Shown here: piece by piece, positions 1 to 6,521 of the stretch | Position numbering within the stretch: position 1 is the first letter of the stretch | How the letters are laid out: each line of letters opens with the position of its first letter | Assembly (NCBI GenBank): GCA_002423245.1 | Contig: DIVD01000045.1 | Coordinates: 67,467-77,182, forward strand | From: Rhodobacteraceae bacterium UBA6141 | GTDB taxonomy: Bacteria > Pseudomonadota > Alphaproteobacteria > Rhodobacterales > Rhodobacteraceae | Length of the DNA: 9,716 bases | Direction of reading: 5' to 3' | Translations under genes and position numbers: made by a program | The notes under the pieces: generated by a model | Seen by the model: the letters and a program-made list of their open reading frames with translations, nothing else | What the model was told of the DNA's origin: nothing | The model's database searches: none

Positions 1-1
1 G

Positions 2-49
2 GGTGAAACGATGAGCCGCGCGGCGGCGGCGGCGGGAGGCGGCGCATGA
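2..49 (+). CDS. 3' end of an upstream gene, probably the first permease of the ABC importer (partial)
   Basis: Reading from base 2, an open frame enters from the left edge and ends at the TGA at 47-49, which overlaps the ATG of the next permease as ATGA. The visible residues are a low-complexity tail rich in Ala and Gly. In importers of this class the gene before the PotC-like permease is normally a PotB-like permease, so that identity is inferred from context only. The other two forward frames also stop early, at 4-6 and at 12-14, so the upstream gene could end in either of those instead. The assignment is weak. Confidence 0.35.
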   Translation, partial: GETMSRAAAAAGGGA

Positions 50-852
50 AGGGCGGGGGGCTGCGGATCTACACGATCCTCTATCTGGTGTTCCTCTATG
101 CGCCGATCGTGCTTCTGCCGGTCTTCGCCTTCAACGACGCCACCATCATTTCATTCCCGCTGCGCGGCTTCACCACCAGATGGTTCGCTGCGCTGGCCGA
201 ACTGCCGACCCTGCACCAGGCGCTGAAGAACTCGCTGATCATCGCGGTCTCGTCCTCGGTGCTGGCGACGGTGCTCGGCGTCTTCGCCTCGCGCGCCTCC
301 ACCCGCTACGAGTTTCCGGGCAAGGGCGGGCTGATGGGGCTGATCATGCTGCCCCTGGTGCTGCCCGAGGTGATCGTGGCGATGTCGCTGTTGATGGTGC
401 TGCTGGGGATCGGGATCGACCTTGCGATCTGGACGGTGATCCTCGGCCACACGCTGATCTGCACGCCCTTCGCCATCGCCATCCTGTCGGCGGCGTTCCA
501 GAGCCTCGACAGGTCGCTGGAGGAGGCGGCCTGGGACCTTGGCGAGACGAGGCTGTCCACCTTCCGGCTGATCACGCTGCCGCTGGTGATGCCGGGGATC
601 ATCTCGTCGCTGCTGATCTCCTTCACCATCAGCCTCGACGAATTCATCATCGCGTTCTTTCTGGCCGGGTCCGAGCCGACGCTGCCGGTCTACATCTACT
701 CGCAGCTGCGCTTTCCCAAGCAGATCCCGGCGATCATGGCGCTTGGCACCATCCTCGTTGCGCTGTCGGTGCTGCTGCTGACCACCGCCGAATATTTCCG
801 CCGCCGCGGGCTGAAGAAGACCGGCGCCAAGGATACCGGAGGCTTCCTGTGA
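46..852 (+). CDS. ABC transporter permease, PotC-like (polyamine/opine/phosphonate import class)
   Basis: A 268-residue inner-membrane permease of the binding-protein-dependent transport family, forming half of the membrane channel of an ABC importer. Hydrophobic segments lie near residues 8-29, 62-82, 95-121, 126-150, 181-203 and 227-247, consistent with the usual six-helix layout. The cytoplasmic EAA loop that contacts the ATPase is clear at about residues 159-183 (EEAAWDLGE, then a run ending LPLVMPGI). The C-terminal stretch with LRFPKQIPAIMALGT is typical of PotC relatives. The start is supported by GGAGG at 35-39, six bases before the ATG, and by the ATGA overlap with the preceding frame. 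Its stop overlaps the GTG of the ATPase gene. The substrate cannot be read from this subunit: polyamine is the usual label, but opines, 2-aminoethylphosphonate or amino-acid-like solutes are possible. Confidence 0.93.
   Translation: MKGGGLRIYTILYLVFLYAPIVLLPVFAFNDATIISFPLRGFTTRWFAALAELPTLHQALKNSLIIAVSSSVLATVLGVFASRASTRYEFPGKGGLMGLIMLPLVLPEVIVAMSLLMVLLGIGIDLAIWTVILGHTLICTPFAIAILSAAFQSLDRSLEEAAWDLGETRLSTFRLITLPLVMPGIISSLLISFTISLDEFIIAFFLAGSEPTLPVYIYSQLRFPKQIPAIMALGTILVALSVLLLTTAEYFRRRGLKKTGAKDTGGFL
838..842 (+). promoter_or_regulatory. Ribosome binding site deciding the GTG start of the ABC ATPase
   Basis: GGAGG sits six bases before the GTG at 849-851, inside the end of the permease gene. The later in-frame ATG at 897 has no comparable purine-rich site, so translation from the GTG is preferred. 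Confidence 0.7.
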
Positions 853-1973
853 ACACCGCCCCCCAAGCTGCCGCCGCCGGCATCCCGCGCCCGACGATGA
901 TCGAGTTCCGGGACGTGAACAAATACTACGGCGACTATCACGCGCTGCGCGGGATCAGCGCCACGATCCGGGCGGGCGAGTTCTTCTCGCTGCTGGGGCC
1001 GTCGGGCTGCGGGAAGACCACGCTTCTGCGCACCATCGCGGGGTTCGAGGACATCTCCTCCGGCGCGGTGCTGATCGACGGGAAGGACATGGCAGGCGTG
1101 CCCGCGAACCTGCGTCCGACCAACATGGTGTTCCAGTCCTACGCGATCTTCCCGCATCTGACCGTGGCGCAGAACGTGGGCTTCGGCCTGCGACGCAAGG
1201 GCGGCACCGCCGCCGAGAAGGCCCGCCGCGTCACCGAGGCGCTGGCGATGGTGGGGCTCGCGGGCTATGGCGAGCGCGCGGCGCATGCGCTGTCGGGCGG
1301 GCAGCGGCAGCGGGTGGCGCTGGCCCGCGCGCTGATCCTCAAGCCCAAGGTGCTGCTGCTGGACGAACCCCTGTCCGCGCTCGACAAGAAGATGCGCGAG
1401 CAGATGCAGGTGGAGCTGATCCGCCTGCAGCGGCAGGTGGGCATCACCTTCATCCTTGTCACGCATGACCAGGAGGAGGCGCTGGTGATGTCCGACCGCA
1501 TCGCGGTGATGTTCGAGGGGCAGATCGTGCAGCTTGCCGATCCCGAAACGCTCTATCGCCGCCCGACCTCGCGTCAGGTGGCGGACTTCATCGGGGTGAT
1601 GAACTTCCTGCCGGCGAAGATCCTGACCGAAGCGGTGGGGCGCATCGCGATCGAGGTGCAGGGCCTTGGCCGCGCCGAGATCGACGAGACCCAGGCCCCC
1701 GGCCCGATCACCGGCGGCGAGATCAGCGTCGGCTGTCGCCCCGAAACGCTGACCATCCTCTACGAGGGCCAGACCGCGAGCGACCGTGAAACCCCCGGCA
1801 CCGTCGAGGAGGTCGTCTATTACGGCGACATGACCTATTACGACGTGCGGCTGGACGGGGTGGACAGCCCGGTGCGGATTTCCATGCGCAACGTGTTCGG
1901 GCGCCCGGTGCTGGACATCGGCACCCGCACCCGCGTCGCCTGGAGCGCCGGCGCGCTGGTGCTGTTCCGGTGA
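849..1973 (+). CDS. ABC transporter ATP-binding protein, PotA-like
   Basis: A 374-residue cytoplasmic ATPase that powers the adjacent importer. Counting from the GTG start, Walker A is residues 50-58 (GPSGCGKTT, K56), the Q-loop Gln is Q96, the signature is LSGGQ at 148-152, Walker B is VLLLDE with catalytic E173, the D-loop is SALD at 176-179 and the switch His is H206. A C-terminal regulatory TOBE-type region follows, with GCRPE near residue 297, as in PotA, MalK and FbpC relatives. All catalytic residues are intact. The GTG start adds about 16 residues, rich in Ala and Pro, before the family's usual start region (MIEFRDVNKYYG at residue 17). It is chosen because of the GTGA overlap with the permease stop and a GGAGG six bases upstream. 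The next gene overlaps the end by four bases. Confidence 0.94.
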   Translation: MNTAPQAAAAGIPRPTMIEFRDVNKYYGDYHALRGISATIRAGEFFSLLGPSGCGKTTLLRTIAGFEDISSGAVLIDGKDMAGVPANLRPTNMVFQSYAIFPHLTVAQNVGFGLRRKGGTAAEKARRVTEALAMVGLAGYGERAAHALSGGQRQRVALARALILKPKVLLLDEPLSALDKKMREQMQVELIRLQRQVGITFILVTHDQEEALVMSDRIAVMFEGQIVQLADPETLYRRPTSRQVADFIGVMNFLPAKILTEAVGRIAIEVQGLGRAEIDETQAPGPITGGEISVGCRPETLTILYEGQTASDRETPGTVEEVVYYGDMTYYDVRLDGVDSPVRISMRNVFGRPVLDIGTRTRVAWSAGALVLFR

Positions 1974-2242
1974 CGGTCACGCTGACGGGCTGGCTGCGCT
2001 GCAAGGACGCGGCCGAGCGGGCGGCGGTCATCTTGCATCTGCCCGATCACCTCCGCCTCTCGCTGGCGGAGCCCGGCTGCCTTGCCTTCGCCGTGGAGCC
2101 GACGCAGGATCCGCTGGTCTGGCGCGTCAGCGAAAGCTTCGTGGATGCCGCCGCCTTCGACGCGCATCAGGCGCGCACCCGCGCCTCTGACTGGTTCTCT
2201 GCGACCGGCGGGATACGGCGCGAGTTCCAGCGCATCGGCTAG
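1970..2242 (+). CDS. Small antibiotic-biosynthesis-monooxygenase (ABM/YgiN-like) domain protein
   Basis: A 90-residue protein that looks like one dimeric alpha-beta barrel unit of the ABM family, which includes quinol monooxygenases and heme-degrading enzymes that need no metal or flavin cofactor. The recognisable block runs from about residue 34 to 70: EPGCLAF, then DPLVWRVSESF, then DAAAFDAHQ, including E55 and H66 at places often conserved in the family. The GTG start overlaps the ATPase stop as GTGA and has no obvious ribosome binding site, so translation probably depends on coupling to the ATPase gene. The operon position suggests a role tied to the imported compound, perhaps its oxidation, but this is inference and the substrate is unknown. 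The family is diverse, and a non-catalytic role is possible. Confidence 0.75.
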   Translation: MTVTLTGWLRCKDAAERAAVILHLPDHLRLSLAEPGCLAFAVEPTQDPLVWRVSESFVDAAAFDAHQARTRASDWFSATGGIRREFQRIG

Positions 2243-2283
2243 GCTGGACATTTGCCGGGCGCCGCCCGACAAGGTCATCCGCC

Positions 2284-2290
2284 GGGGAGA
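2284..2290 (+). promoter_or_regulatory. Ribosome binding site deciding the start of the first DMT transporter
   Basis: GGGGAGA ends six bases before the ATG at 2297. This favours the ATG over an in-frame TTG at 2252, which would only add an Arg/Gly/Pro-rich extension unlike a DMT N-terminus. Confidence 0.6.
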
Positions 2291-2296
2291 CGCGCA

Positions 2297-3232
2297 ATGA
2301 CATCCACAAGCCTTGAACAACCCCCGCACGCGCGCGGCACACAGCACCGCCCGCTGCTGGCCGCGCTGTGGATGGTGGGCGCGATCTTCGGCTTTTCGGC
2401 CATGGCCGTGGCCGGGCGCGAGGTGCAGGGGCAGCTCGACACCTTCGAGATCATGATCTGGCGCTCGCTGCTGGGGCTGGTGGTGGTCGATGCGCTGGCA
2501 CTGGCAAGGCGGCGCGGGGCAGAGCTTGCGCCGCGCTTCATGGGCCAGCACATCTTGCGCAACACGGCGCATTTCGCCGGGCAGAACCTGTGGCTTCACG
2601 CGCTGACGCTGATCCCGCTGGCGCAGCTTTTCGCGGTGGAGTTTTCCTATCCGATCATGGTGGCGCTGGCGGCGCCGCTGCTGCTGGGCGAGCGGCTGAT
2701 GCCGGTCAAGCTCCTGACGGCGGCGATCGGCTTTGCCGGCATCTTGCTTGTGGCGCGGCCCTGGGTGGCAGGCGGGATCAGTCCCGGCATCCTCGCCGCC
2801 TTTGGCGCGGCGCTCGGCTTTGCCGGCTCGGCCATCGTGACCAAACGCCTGACGCGCAGGGTCACGACGCTTGGCATCCTGCACTGGCTTTGCGCGATCC
2901 AGCTGGTGCTGGCGCTGGCCTTCGCGCTGTGGGACGGGCGGATGACCTGGCCCGCGCCGGTGACATGGGCGCCGCTGGTGGTGATCGGCCTTACCGGGCT
3001 TCTTGCGCATTGGTGCCTGACGACGGCGCTGTCGCTGGCGCCGGCCTCGGTGGTCACGCCCGTGGACTTCCTGCGCCTGCCGCTGATCGGCGTCGTCGGC
3101 ATGGCGCTTTACGGCGAGCCGCTGGACATCTGGGTCTTTGCCGGCGGCGCGATCATCTTCGCCGCCAACTGGATCAACCTCGCCGCCGATGCCCGCGCCC
3201 GGCGCCCGCCGGTGCCGCAGACCGGCGCCTGA
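2297..3232 (+). CDS. EamA-family (DMT superfamily) transporter
   Basis: A 311-residue inner-membrane protein with about ten hydrophobic segments arranged as two EamA repeats, roughly residues 20-153 and 164-293. Family-like features are the paired FGFSAMAVAGRE segment near residue 31, the WRSLLG turn near 55, the APLLLGERL end of the first repeat near 126-134, and the LYGEPLDIW counterpart near 271-279. The motif spread (R56 in helix 2, IPLAQLFAVEFSYPI at 106-120) resembles the branch often labelled RibN-like or S-adenosylmethionine-uptake-like, but substrate labels in this family are unreliable. The N-terminal 19 residues are polar and cytoplasmic. It lies 54 bases after the ABM gene with no clear terminator between, so it may be read through from the ABC operon. 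Confidence 0.9.
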   Translation: MTSTSLEQPPHARGTQHRPLLAALWMVGAIFGFSAMAVAGREVQGQLDTFEIMIWRSLLGLVVVDALALARRRGAELAPRFMGQHILRNTAHFAGQNLWLHALTLIPLAQLFAVEFSYPIMVALAAPLLLGERLMPVKLLTAAIGFAGILLVARPWVAGGISPGILAAFGAALGFAGSAIVTKRLTRRVTTLGILHWLCAIQLVLALAFALWDGRMTWPAPVTWAPLVVIGLTGLLAHWCLTTALSLAPASVVTPVDFLRLPLIGVVGMALYGEPLDIWVFAGGAIIFAANWINLAADARARRPPVPQTGA

Positions 3233-3256
3233 GACGGCGCAATGCCGCAAAGCAAC

Positions 3257-3287
3257 CTGCGGTCCGGCAGCGCTGCAAGAACCGCAG
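3257..3287 (+). terminator. Possible hairpin downstream of the first DMT gene (no T-run)
   Basis: CTGCGGT at 3257-3263 pairs with ACCGCAG at 3281-3287. The loop contains the perfect palindrome GCAGCGCTGC at 3267-3276. No run of T follows, so this is not a standard intrinsic terminator. It may be a 3'-end-protecting stem or chance in GC-rich DNA. Confidence 0.25.
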
Positions 3288-3301
3288 CACCGCGATGCGC
3301 C

Positions 3302-3365
3302 GATGTCACATCATTATTGACGAAAGCTTCGGTTGCATGGACGTTGAAAAAAACACGCATAGGAT
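3302..3365 (+). promoter_or_regulatory. Candidate promoter/operator region of the FadL-family gene
   Basis: This stretch is visibly less GC-rich than its surroundings. It holds a dyad GATGT-C-ACATC at 3302-3312, a -35-like TTGACG at 3317-3322, a second dyad CGAA-AGC-TTCG at 3321-3331 overlapping it, and an A-run at 3347-3353. No convincing -10 box is found at 16-18 bases from TTGACG, so the start of transcription is not placed. The dyads are where a repressor site would be expected, but the regulator is unknown. Confidence 0.3.
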
Positions 3366-3374
3366 GAGGTTGAC

Positions 3375-4508
3375 ATGAGGCATGTCCTGATGACCGTCGG
3401 CGCTGCGGCCCTGACCGCAGGGGCCGCCCATGCCGGAGGCATCGAGCGGTCCACGCAATCGGTGGCCATCCTGTTCGAGCAGGGAAACCATGTCGAGTTC
3501 AGCCTCGGGGACGTGTCGCCCGATGTCAGCGGCGTGCAGCAGGTCTCGCTCGGGGGGGAACCTGTCGGCAATTCGTCGGGCGACGTGGCGGGGGACTACA
3601 CCGCCTGGTCGCTGGGGGTGAAGGCCGCGCTCGGCGACAGGCTGGATTTCGCGCTGGTGCTGGATGAGCCGGTCGGCTCCGATCTCGAATACCCCGCCGG
3701 AACCGGCTATGCCTATGCCGGCTCCAGCGCGACCATCGACAGCCATGCCCTGACCGCGATGCTGCGCTACAGGGCGACGTCGGCCATTTCGGTGATCGGG
3801 GGCCTGCGCGCGGTGCAGACCGAGGGCGAGGTCGGGCTGTTCATCGGCTACGAGATGAGGGCCGCCAAGGAAACCGACTGGGGCTATCTGCTGGGCCTCG
3901 CCTGGGAACGGCCCGAGATCGCCGCCCGCGTGTCGCTGACCTACAACTCGGCCGTCGAGCACGACTTCAGCGCCAGGGAAAGCGTGCCGGTCGAGGTTGC
4001 GCCGGGCGTGTTCGTCCCGGTCGAGCAGCAGAACGGGTTCACGACCACCATCCCGCAATCGCTGCACCTCGAGGCGCAGACCGGCATCGCGCCCGGCACG
4101 TTGCTGTTCGGCTCGGTCCGCTGGGTGGACTGGTCCGAGTTCAGGATCGCGCCGCCGCTCTATGTTCAGGTCGTGGGGGACGACCTCGTCGCCTACGACG
4201 GCGATACGGTGACCTACAGCATCGGCCTTGGCCGGCAGTTCAACGGGTCCTGGTCGGGCGCGGTCACCGCGAGTTACGAGGATCCGATCGGCGGCTTCTC
4301 GGGCAACCTCGGCCCGACCGACGGCGCCACCTCGCTGGGCCTTGCCGCGACCTATACCCGCGGCCCGATGAAGATCACCGGCGCCCTTCGCCATGTCTGG
4401 CTGGGCGATACCGAGACCGAATCGCCGACGTCCCCCGGCACCACCTTCGGCGAGTTCGAGGATAACGAGGGCACCGCGCTGGGCCTGCGGGTCGGTTACA
4501 GCTTCTGA
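3375..4508 (+). CDS. Outer membrane protein of the OMPP1/FadL/TodX family
   Basis: A 377-residue outer-membrane beta-barrel of the FadL family, which takes hydrophobic compounds such as long-chain fatty acids across the outer membrane. Residues 1-20 form a signal peptide with a likely cut after AHA at 18-20. The mature N-terminus GGIERSTQSVAILFE is the usual start for Rhodobacterales members. The rest alternates polar and hydrophobic residues as in barrel strands and ends GLRVGYSF, with the terminal Phe used by the barrel-assembly machinery. It is shorter than E. coli FadL (446 residues before processing). A purine-rich GAGG at 3366-3369, five bases before the ATG, supports the start. It is flanked by intergenic gaps on both sides and is probably its own transcription unit. 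The actual ligand is not shown; aromatic or alkane uptake is possible. Confidence 0.87.
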   Translation: MRHVLMTVGAAALTAGAAHAGGIERSTQSVAILFEQGNHVEFSLGDVSPDVSGVQQVSLGGEPVGNSSGDVAGDYTAWSLGVKAALGDRLDFALVLDEPVGSDLEYPAGTGYAYAGSSATIDSHALTAMLRYRATSAISVIGGLRAVQTEGEVGLFIGYEMRAAKETDWGYLLGLAWERPEIAARVSLTYNSAVEHDFSARESVPVEVAPGVFVPVEQQNGFTTTIPQSLHLEAQTGIAPGTLLFGSVRWVDWSEFRIAPPLYVQVVGDDLVAYDGDTVTYSIGLGRQFNGSWSGAVTASYEDPIGGFSGNLGPTDGATSLGLAATYTRGPMKITGALRHVWLGDTETESPTSPGTTFGEFEDNEGTALGLRVGYSF

Positions 4509-4540
4509 TCCCGGCTTTTCGGACCGGGACATCCGGTTTT
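4509..4540 (+). terminator. Candidate intrinsic terminator after the FadL-family gene
   Basis: Directly after the stop codon, TCCCGG at 4509-4514 can pair with CCGGGA at 4524-4529. Alternatively ACCGG at 4523-4527 pairs with CCGGT at 4533-4537, followed by the rest of a TTTT run at 4537-4540. The second fold has the hairpin-then-T layout of a short Rho-independent terminator. The stems are short and the T-run is only four bases, so efficiency is uncertain. Confidence 0.4.
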
Positions 4541-4619
4541 CGCGCGGGACGGGCAACTTCGCGCCTTGCACAAGTTCCGGATGGCGGTTGCAGCGCCGCG
4601 GGACTAGCGTTCCGCCATC

Positions 4620-5558
4620 ATGCAACAGACCACCATCTCGGCCCGCGCCTGGCTTCTGATGCTCGCCCTCGCGCTGATCTGGGGCGGGTCGTTCCCGTCG
4701 AACCGGCTGGCGCTGGTCGAGGTCGGGGTGCTGACCACCGTCGCCTTCCGGCTGCTCGTGGGCGCGCTGCTGATGTGGGGCGTGGTCTGGCTGCGCGGCA
4801 TCGCGCTGCCGCGGGGCGCGCGGATCTGGGCGGGGTTCGCGCTGCTGGGCCTGCTGGGCAACGCGTTGCCCTTCACGCTGATCGTCTGGGGCCAGACGCG
4901 GATTGATTCGGGGCTGGCGGCGGTGCTCAATGCCGCGACGGCGATCCTGGGGGTGGCGGTGGCGGCGGCGGTGTTCCGCGACGAGCGGCTGGGGCTGCGC
5001 AGGGGGCTCGGCGTGCTGCTGGGCTTCGCCGGCATCGCGGTCGCGATCGGCATCGGCGCGCTGGCGCGGTTCGATCCGGGCTCGGCCGGGCAGCTCGCGA
5101 TCCTTGGTGCCGCGCTCAGCTATGCCCTCACCGGGGCCTTCGGCCGGGTGCTGACCCGAGACATGCCGCCCGAACTGGCATCGGCCGGGATGCTCAGCGC
5201 CGCATCCGTGGTGATGGTGCCCGCCGCGCTGGTGCTGGAGGGGCTGCCGCCGCTGCAGCTGGCCCCGGCGACCTGGGGCGCGCTCTTCTACCTGTCGGCA
5301 ATCGCGACGGCGGGGGCCTATGTGATCTATTACCGGGTGATGCAGATGGCGGGGGCAGGGAACCTCAGCCTCGTGACGCTGCTGGTGGCGCCGGTTGCCA
5401 TCGTGCTGGGTGCGGTCATGTTCCACGAAACCCTGCCGCCGCGCGCCTATCTCGGCTTCGCGCTGCTTGCCTCGGGCCTGATCGTGATCGATGGGCGGGC
5501 GCTGGCCCGGTTGCGCGGACCGCAGAAAGGCCGTGACCCTCCGGCGCGGCGGGGTTAA
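4620..5558 (+). CDS. EamA-family (DMT superfamily) transporter
   Basis: A 312-residue inner-membrane protein with about ten hydrophobic segments in two EamA repeats, residues about 10-149 and 160-295. The opening WGGSFPSNRLAL at 21-32 matches the conserved first-helix motif of the family, followed by FRLLVGALLM at 43-52. The end of the first repeat carries FRDERLG, and the second carries FHETLPPRAYLG, both standard positions. Many relatives export amino acids or metabolites, but the substrate is unknown. It is not a close copy of the DMT gene at 2297-3232: length is similar but motifs differ, so recent duplication is unlikely. No clear ribosome binding site precedes the ATG at 4620, and the 111-base gap before it holds no recognised promoter. 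The next gene starts 41 bases downstream. Confidence 0.9.
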   Translation: MQQTTISARAWLLMLALALIWGGSFPSNRLALVEVGVLTTVAFRLLVGALLMWGVVWLRGIALPRGARIWAGFALLGLLGNALPFTLIVWGQTRIDSGLAAVLNAATAILGVAVAAAVFRDERLGLRRGLGVLLGFAGIAVAIGIGALARFDPGSAGQLAILGAALSYALTGAFGRVLTRDMPPELASAGMLSAASVVMVPAALVLEGLPPLQLAPATWGALFYLSAIATAGAYVIYYRVMQMAGAGNLSLVTLLVAPVAIVLGAVMFHETLPPRAYLGFALLASGLIVIDGRALARLRGPQKGRDPPARRG

Positions 5559-5599
5559 ATCCCGGGGCGCTTCGGCAGACGGGCGGGCGGGGGACGGCG

Positions 5600-6490
5600 A
5601 TGATCCATGCGAATGCGGCACAGTGGCGGGCGGCCCCGGAAAAGCGGGTGCTGCTGTTCGGCATGTCGGGCCTTGGCAAGACCCATCTCGCGAACCTGCT
5701 GCGCGATGGCGGCGACTGGTTCCACTATTCAGTCGATTACCGCATCGGCACCCGCTACATGGGCGAGCACATCGCCGACAACTTCAAGCGCGAGGCGATG
5801 AAGGTGCCGCTCTTGCGCGAGCTGCTGATGACCGACAGCGTCCATATCGGCTCGAACATCACCTTCGACAATCTGGCGCCGCTGTCCACCTACCTCGGCA
5901 AGCCGGGCGATCCGGCCCGGGGCGGGCTGCCCTTCGCGCACTACATGCAGCGGCAGGAGCAGCACCGTCAGGCGGAAATCGCCGCGCTGCTGGACACGGG
6001 CCACTTCGCCCGCCGCGCGCGCGAGATCTACGGCTATGCGAATTTCGTCTGCGATTCGGGCGGGTCGATCTGCGAGGTGGTGGACCCGGACGATCCCGCG
6101 GACCCGGTTCTGAGCGCGCTGTCGCAAGAAATGCTGATGATCTGGATCGAGGGGTCCGAGGCGCATGCCACCGAACTGCTGCGCCGCTTCGACCGCGCGC
6201 CGAAGCCGATGTATTACCAGCCCGCCTTCCTGCAGGCCGCATGGGCGGACTATCTGGCGACGACCGGCCTGGCCGAGGATGCCGTCGATCCAGATGCCTT
6301 CGTGCGCTGGACCTATGCCCGCGCGCTGGCGCACCGGCAGCCGCGCTATGCCGCGATGGCCGCGAACTGGGGGCTGAAGGTCCGCGCCGAGGATGTGGCC
6401 CGCCTGCGGGGCCCCGCGGATTTCGTGGATCTGGTCGCCGCGGCGCTCGACGCAAGGGGCTTGAGCGCGCCGCCCGCACCGCATATCTGA
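5600..6490 (+). CDS. P-loop ATP-binding protein of unknown function, possibly kinase-like
   Basis: A 296-residue soluble protein not tied to any named family by eye. Walker A is clear at residues 21-28 (GMSGLGKT, K27) after a beta strand RVLLFG. Motif order then resembles small-molecule P-loop kinases such as shikimate or gluconate kinase: a WFHYSVDYRIGTRYMG segment at 40-55 placed like their substrate-binding Asp segment, an FVCDSGGS motif at 149-156 placed like their GGG-containing strand, and a later strand MLMIWIEGS at 178-186. The last hundred residues are mostly helical and could bind a partner or substrate. The length is well above the 170-180 residues of those kinases. A purine-rich stretch at 5589-5594 supports the start. 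It lies 41 bases after the DMT gene and 31 before metA, so co-transcription is likely. Alternatives are a nucleotide-regulated ATPase or an RNA or nucleotide kinase; no function is claimed. Confidence 0.85.
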   Translation: MIHANAAQWRAAPEKRVLLFGMSGLGKTHLANLLRDGGDWFHYSVDYRIGTRYMGEHIADNFKREAMKVPLLRELLMTDSVHIGSNITFDNLAPLSTYLGKPGDPARGGLPFAHYMQRQEQHRQAEIAALLDTGHFARRAREIYGYANFVCDSGGSICEVVDPDDPADPVLSALSQEMLMIWIEGSEAHATELLRRFDRAPKPMYYQPAFLQAAWADYLATTGLAEDAVDPDAFVRWTYARALAHRQPRYAAMAANWGLKVRAEDVARLRGPADFVDLVAAALDARGLSAPPAPHI

Positions 6491-6508
6491 CCCGTTCCGC
6501 CAGCACTG

Positions 6509-6515
6509 AAGGAGG
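6509..6515 (+). promoter_or_regulatory. Strong ribosome binding site of metA
   Basis: AAGGAGG is a full match to the anti-Shine-Dalgarno core and ends six bases before the metA ATG. It is the strongest ribosome binding site in the window, which fits high expression of metA relative to its neighbours. Confidence 0.75.
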
Positions 6516-6521
6516 CCCCCC

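Noticed and set aside
180..848. Extension of the ABC ATPase frame upstream to an ATG at 180, through most of the permease
   Set aside because: The extra part is a Gly/Ala/Asp/Arg-rich shadow of the permease gene. The GTG at 849 with GGAGG six bases before it is a much better start.
2297..5558. The two DMT transporters as a recent tandem duplication around the FadL gene
   Set aside because: They share fold and length but few motif details, and they belong to different EamA branches by eye.
5551..5563. A GGG-TTAAAT-CCC hairpin at the end of the second DMT gene as a terminator
   Set aside because: Only three base pairs and no T-run follow, and the next gene starts 41 bases after the DMT stop.
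3306..5621. A very long open frame on the minus strand (771 codons) opposite the FadL and second DMT genes, and similar ones at 1838-3250 and 5859-7574
   Set aside because: Their predicted products are rich in Arg, His, Gln and Pro with no domain-like pattern, and they lie opposite well-supported genes. High GC at third codon positions makes such antisense frames open by chance.
6440..6521. A SAM-II riboswitch upstream of metA
   Set aside because: Such elements precede metA in some alphaproteobacteria, but the gap is only 31 bases and neither it nor the end of the preceding gene shows a recognisable SAM-II core.
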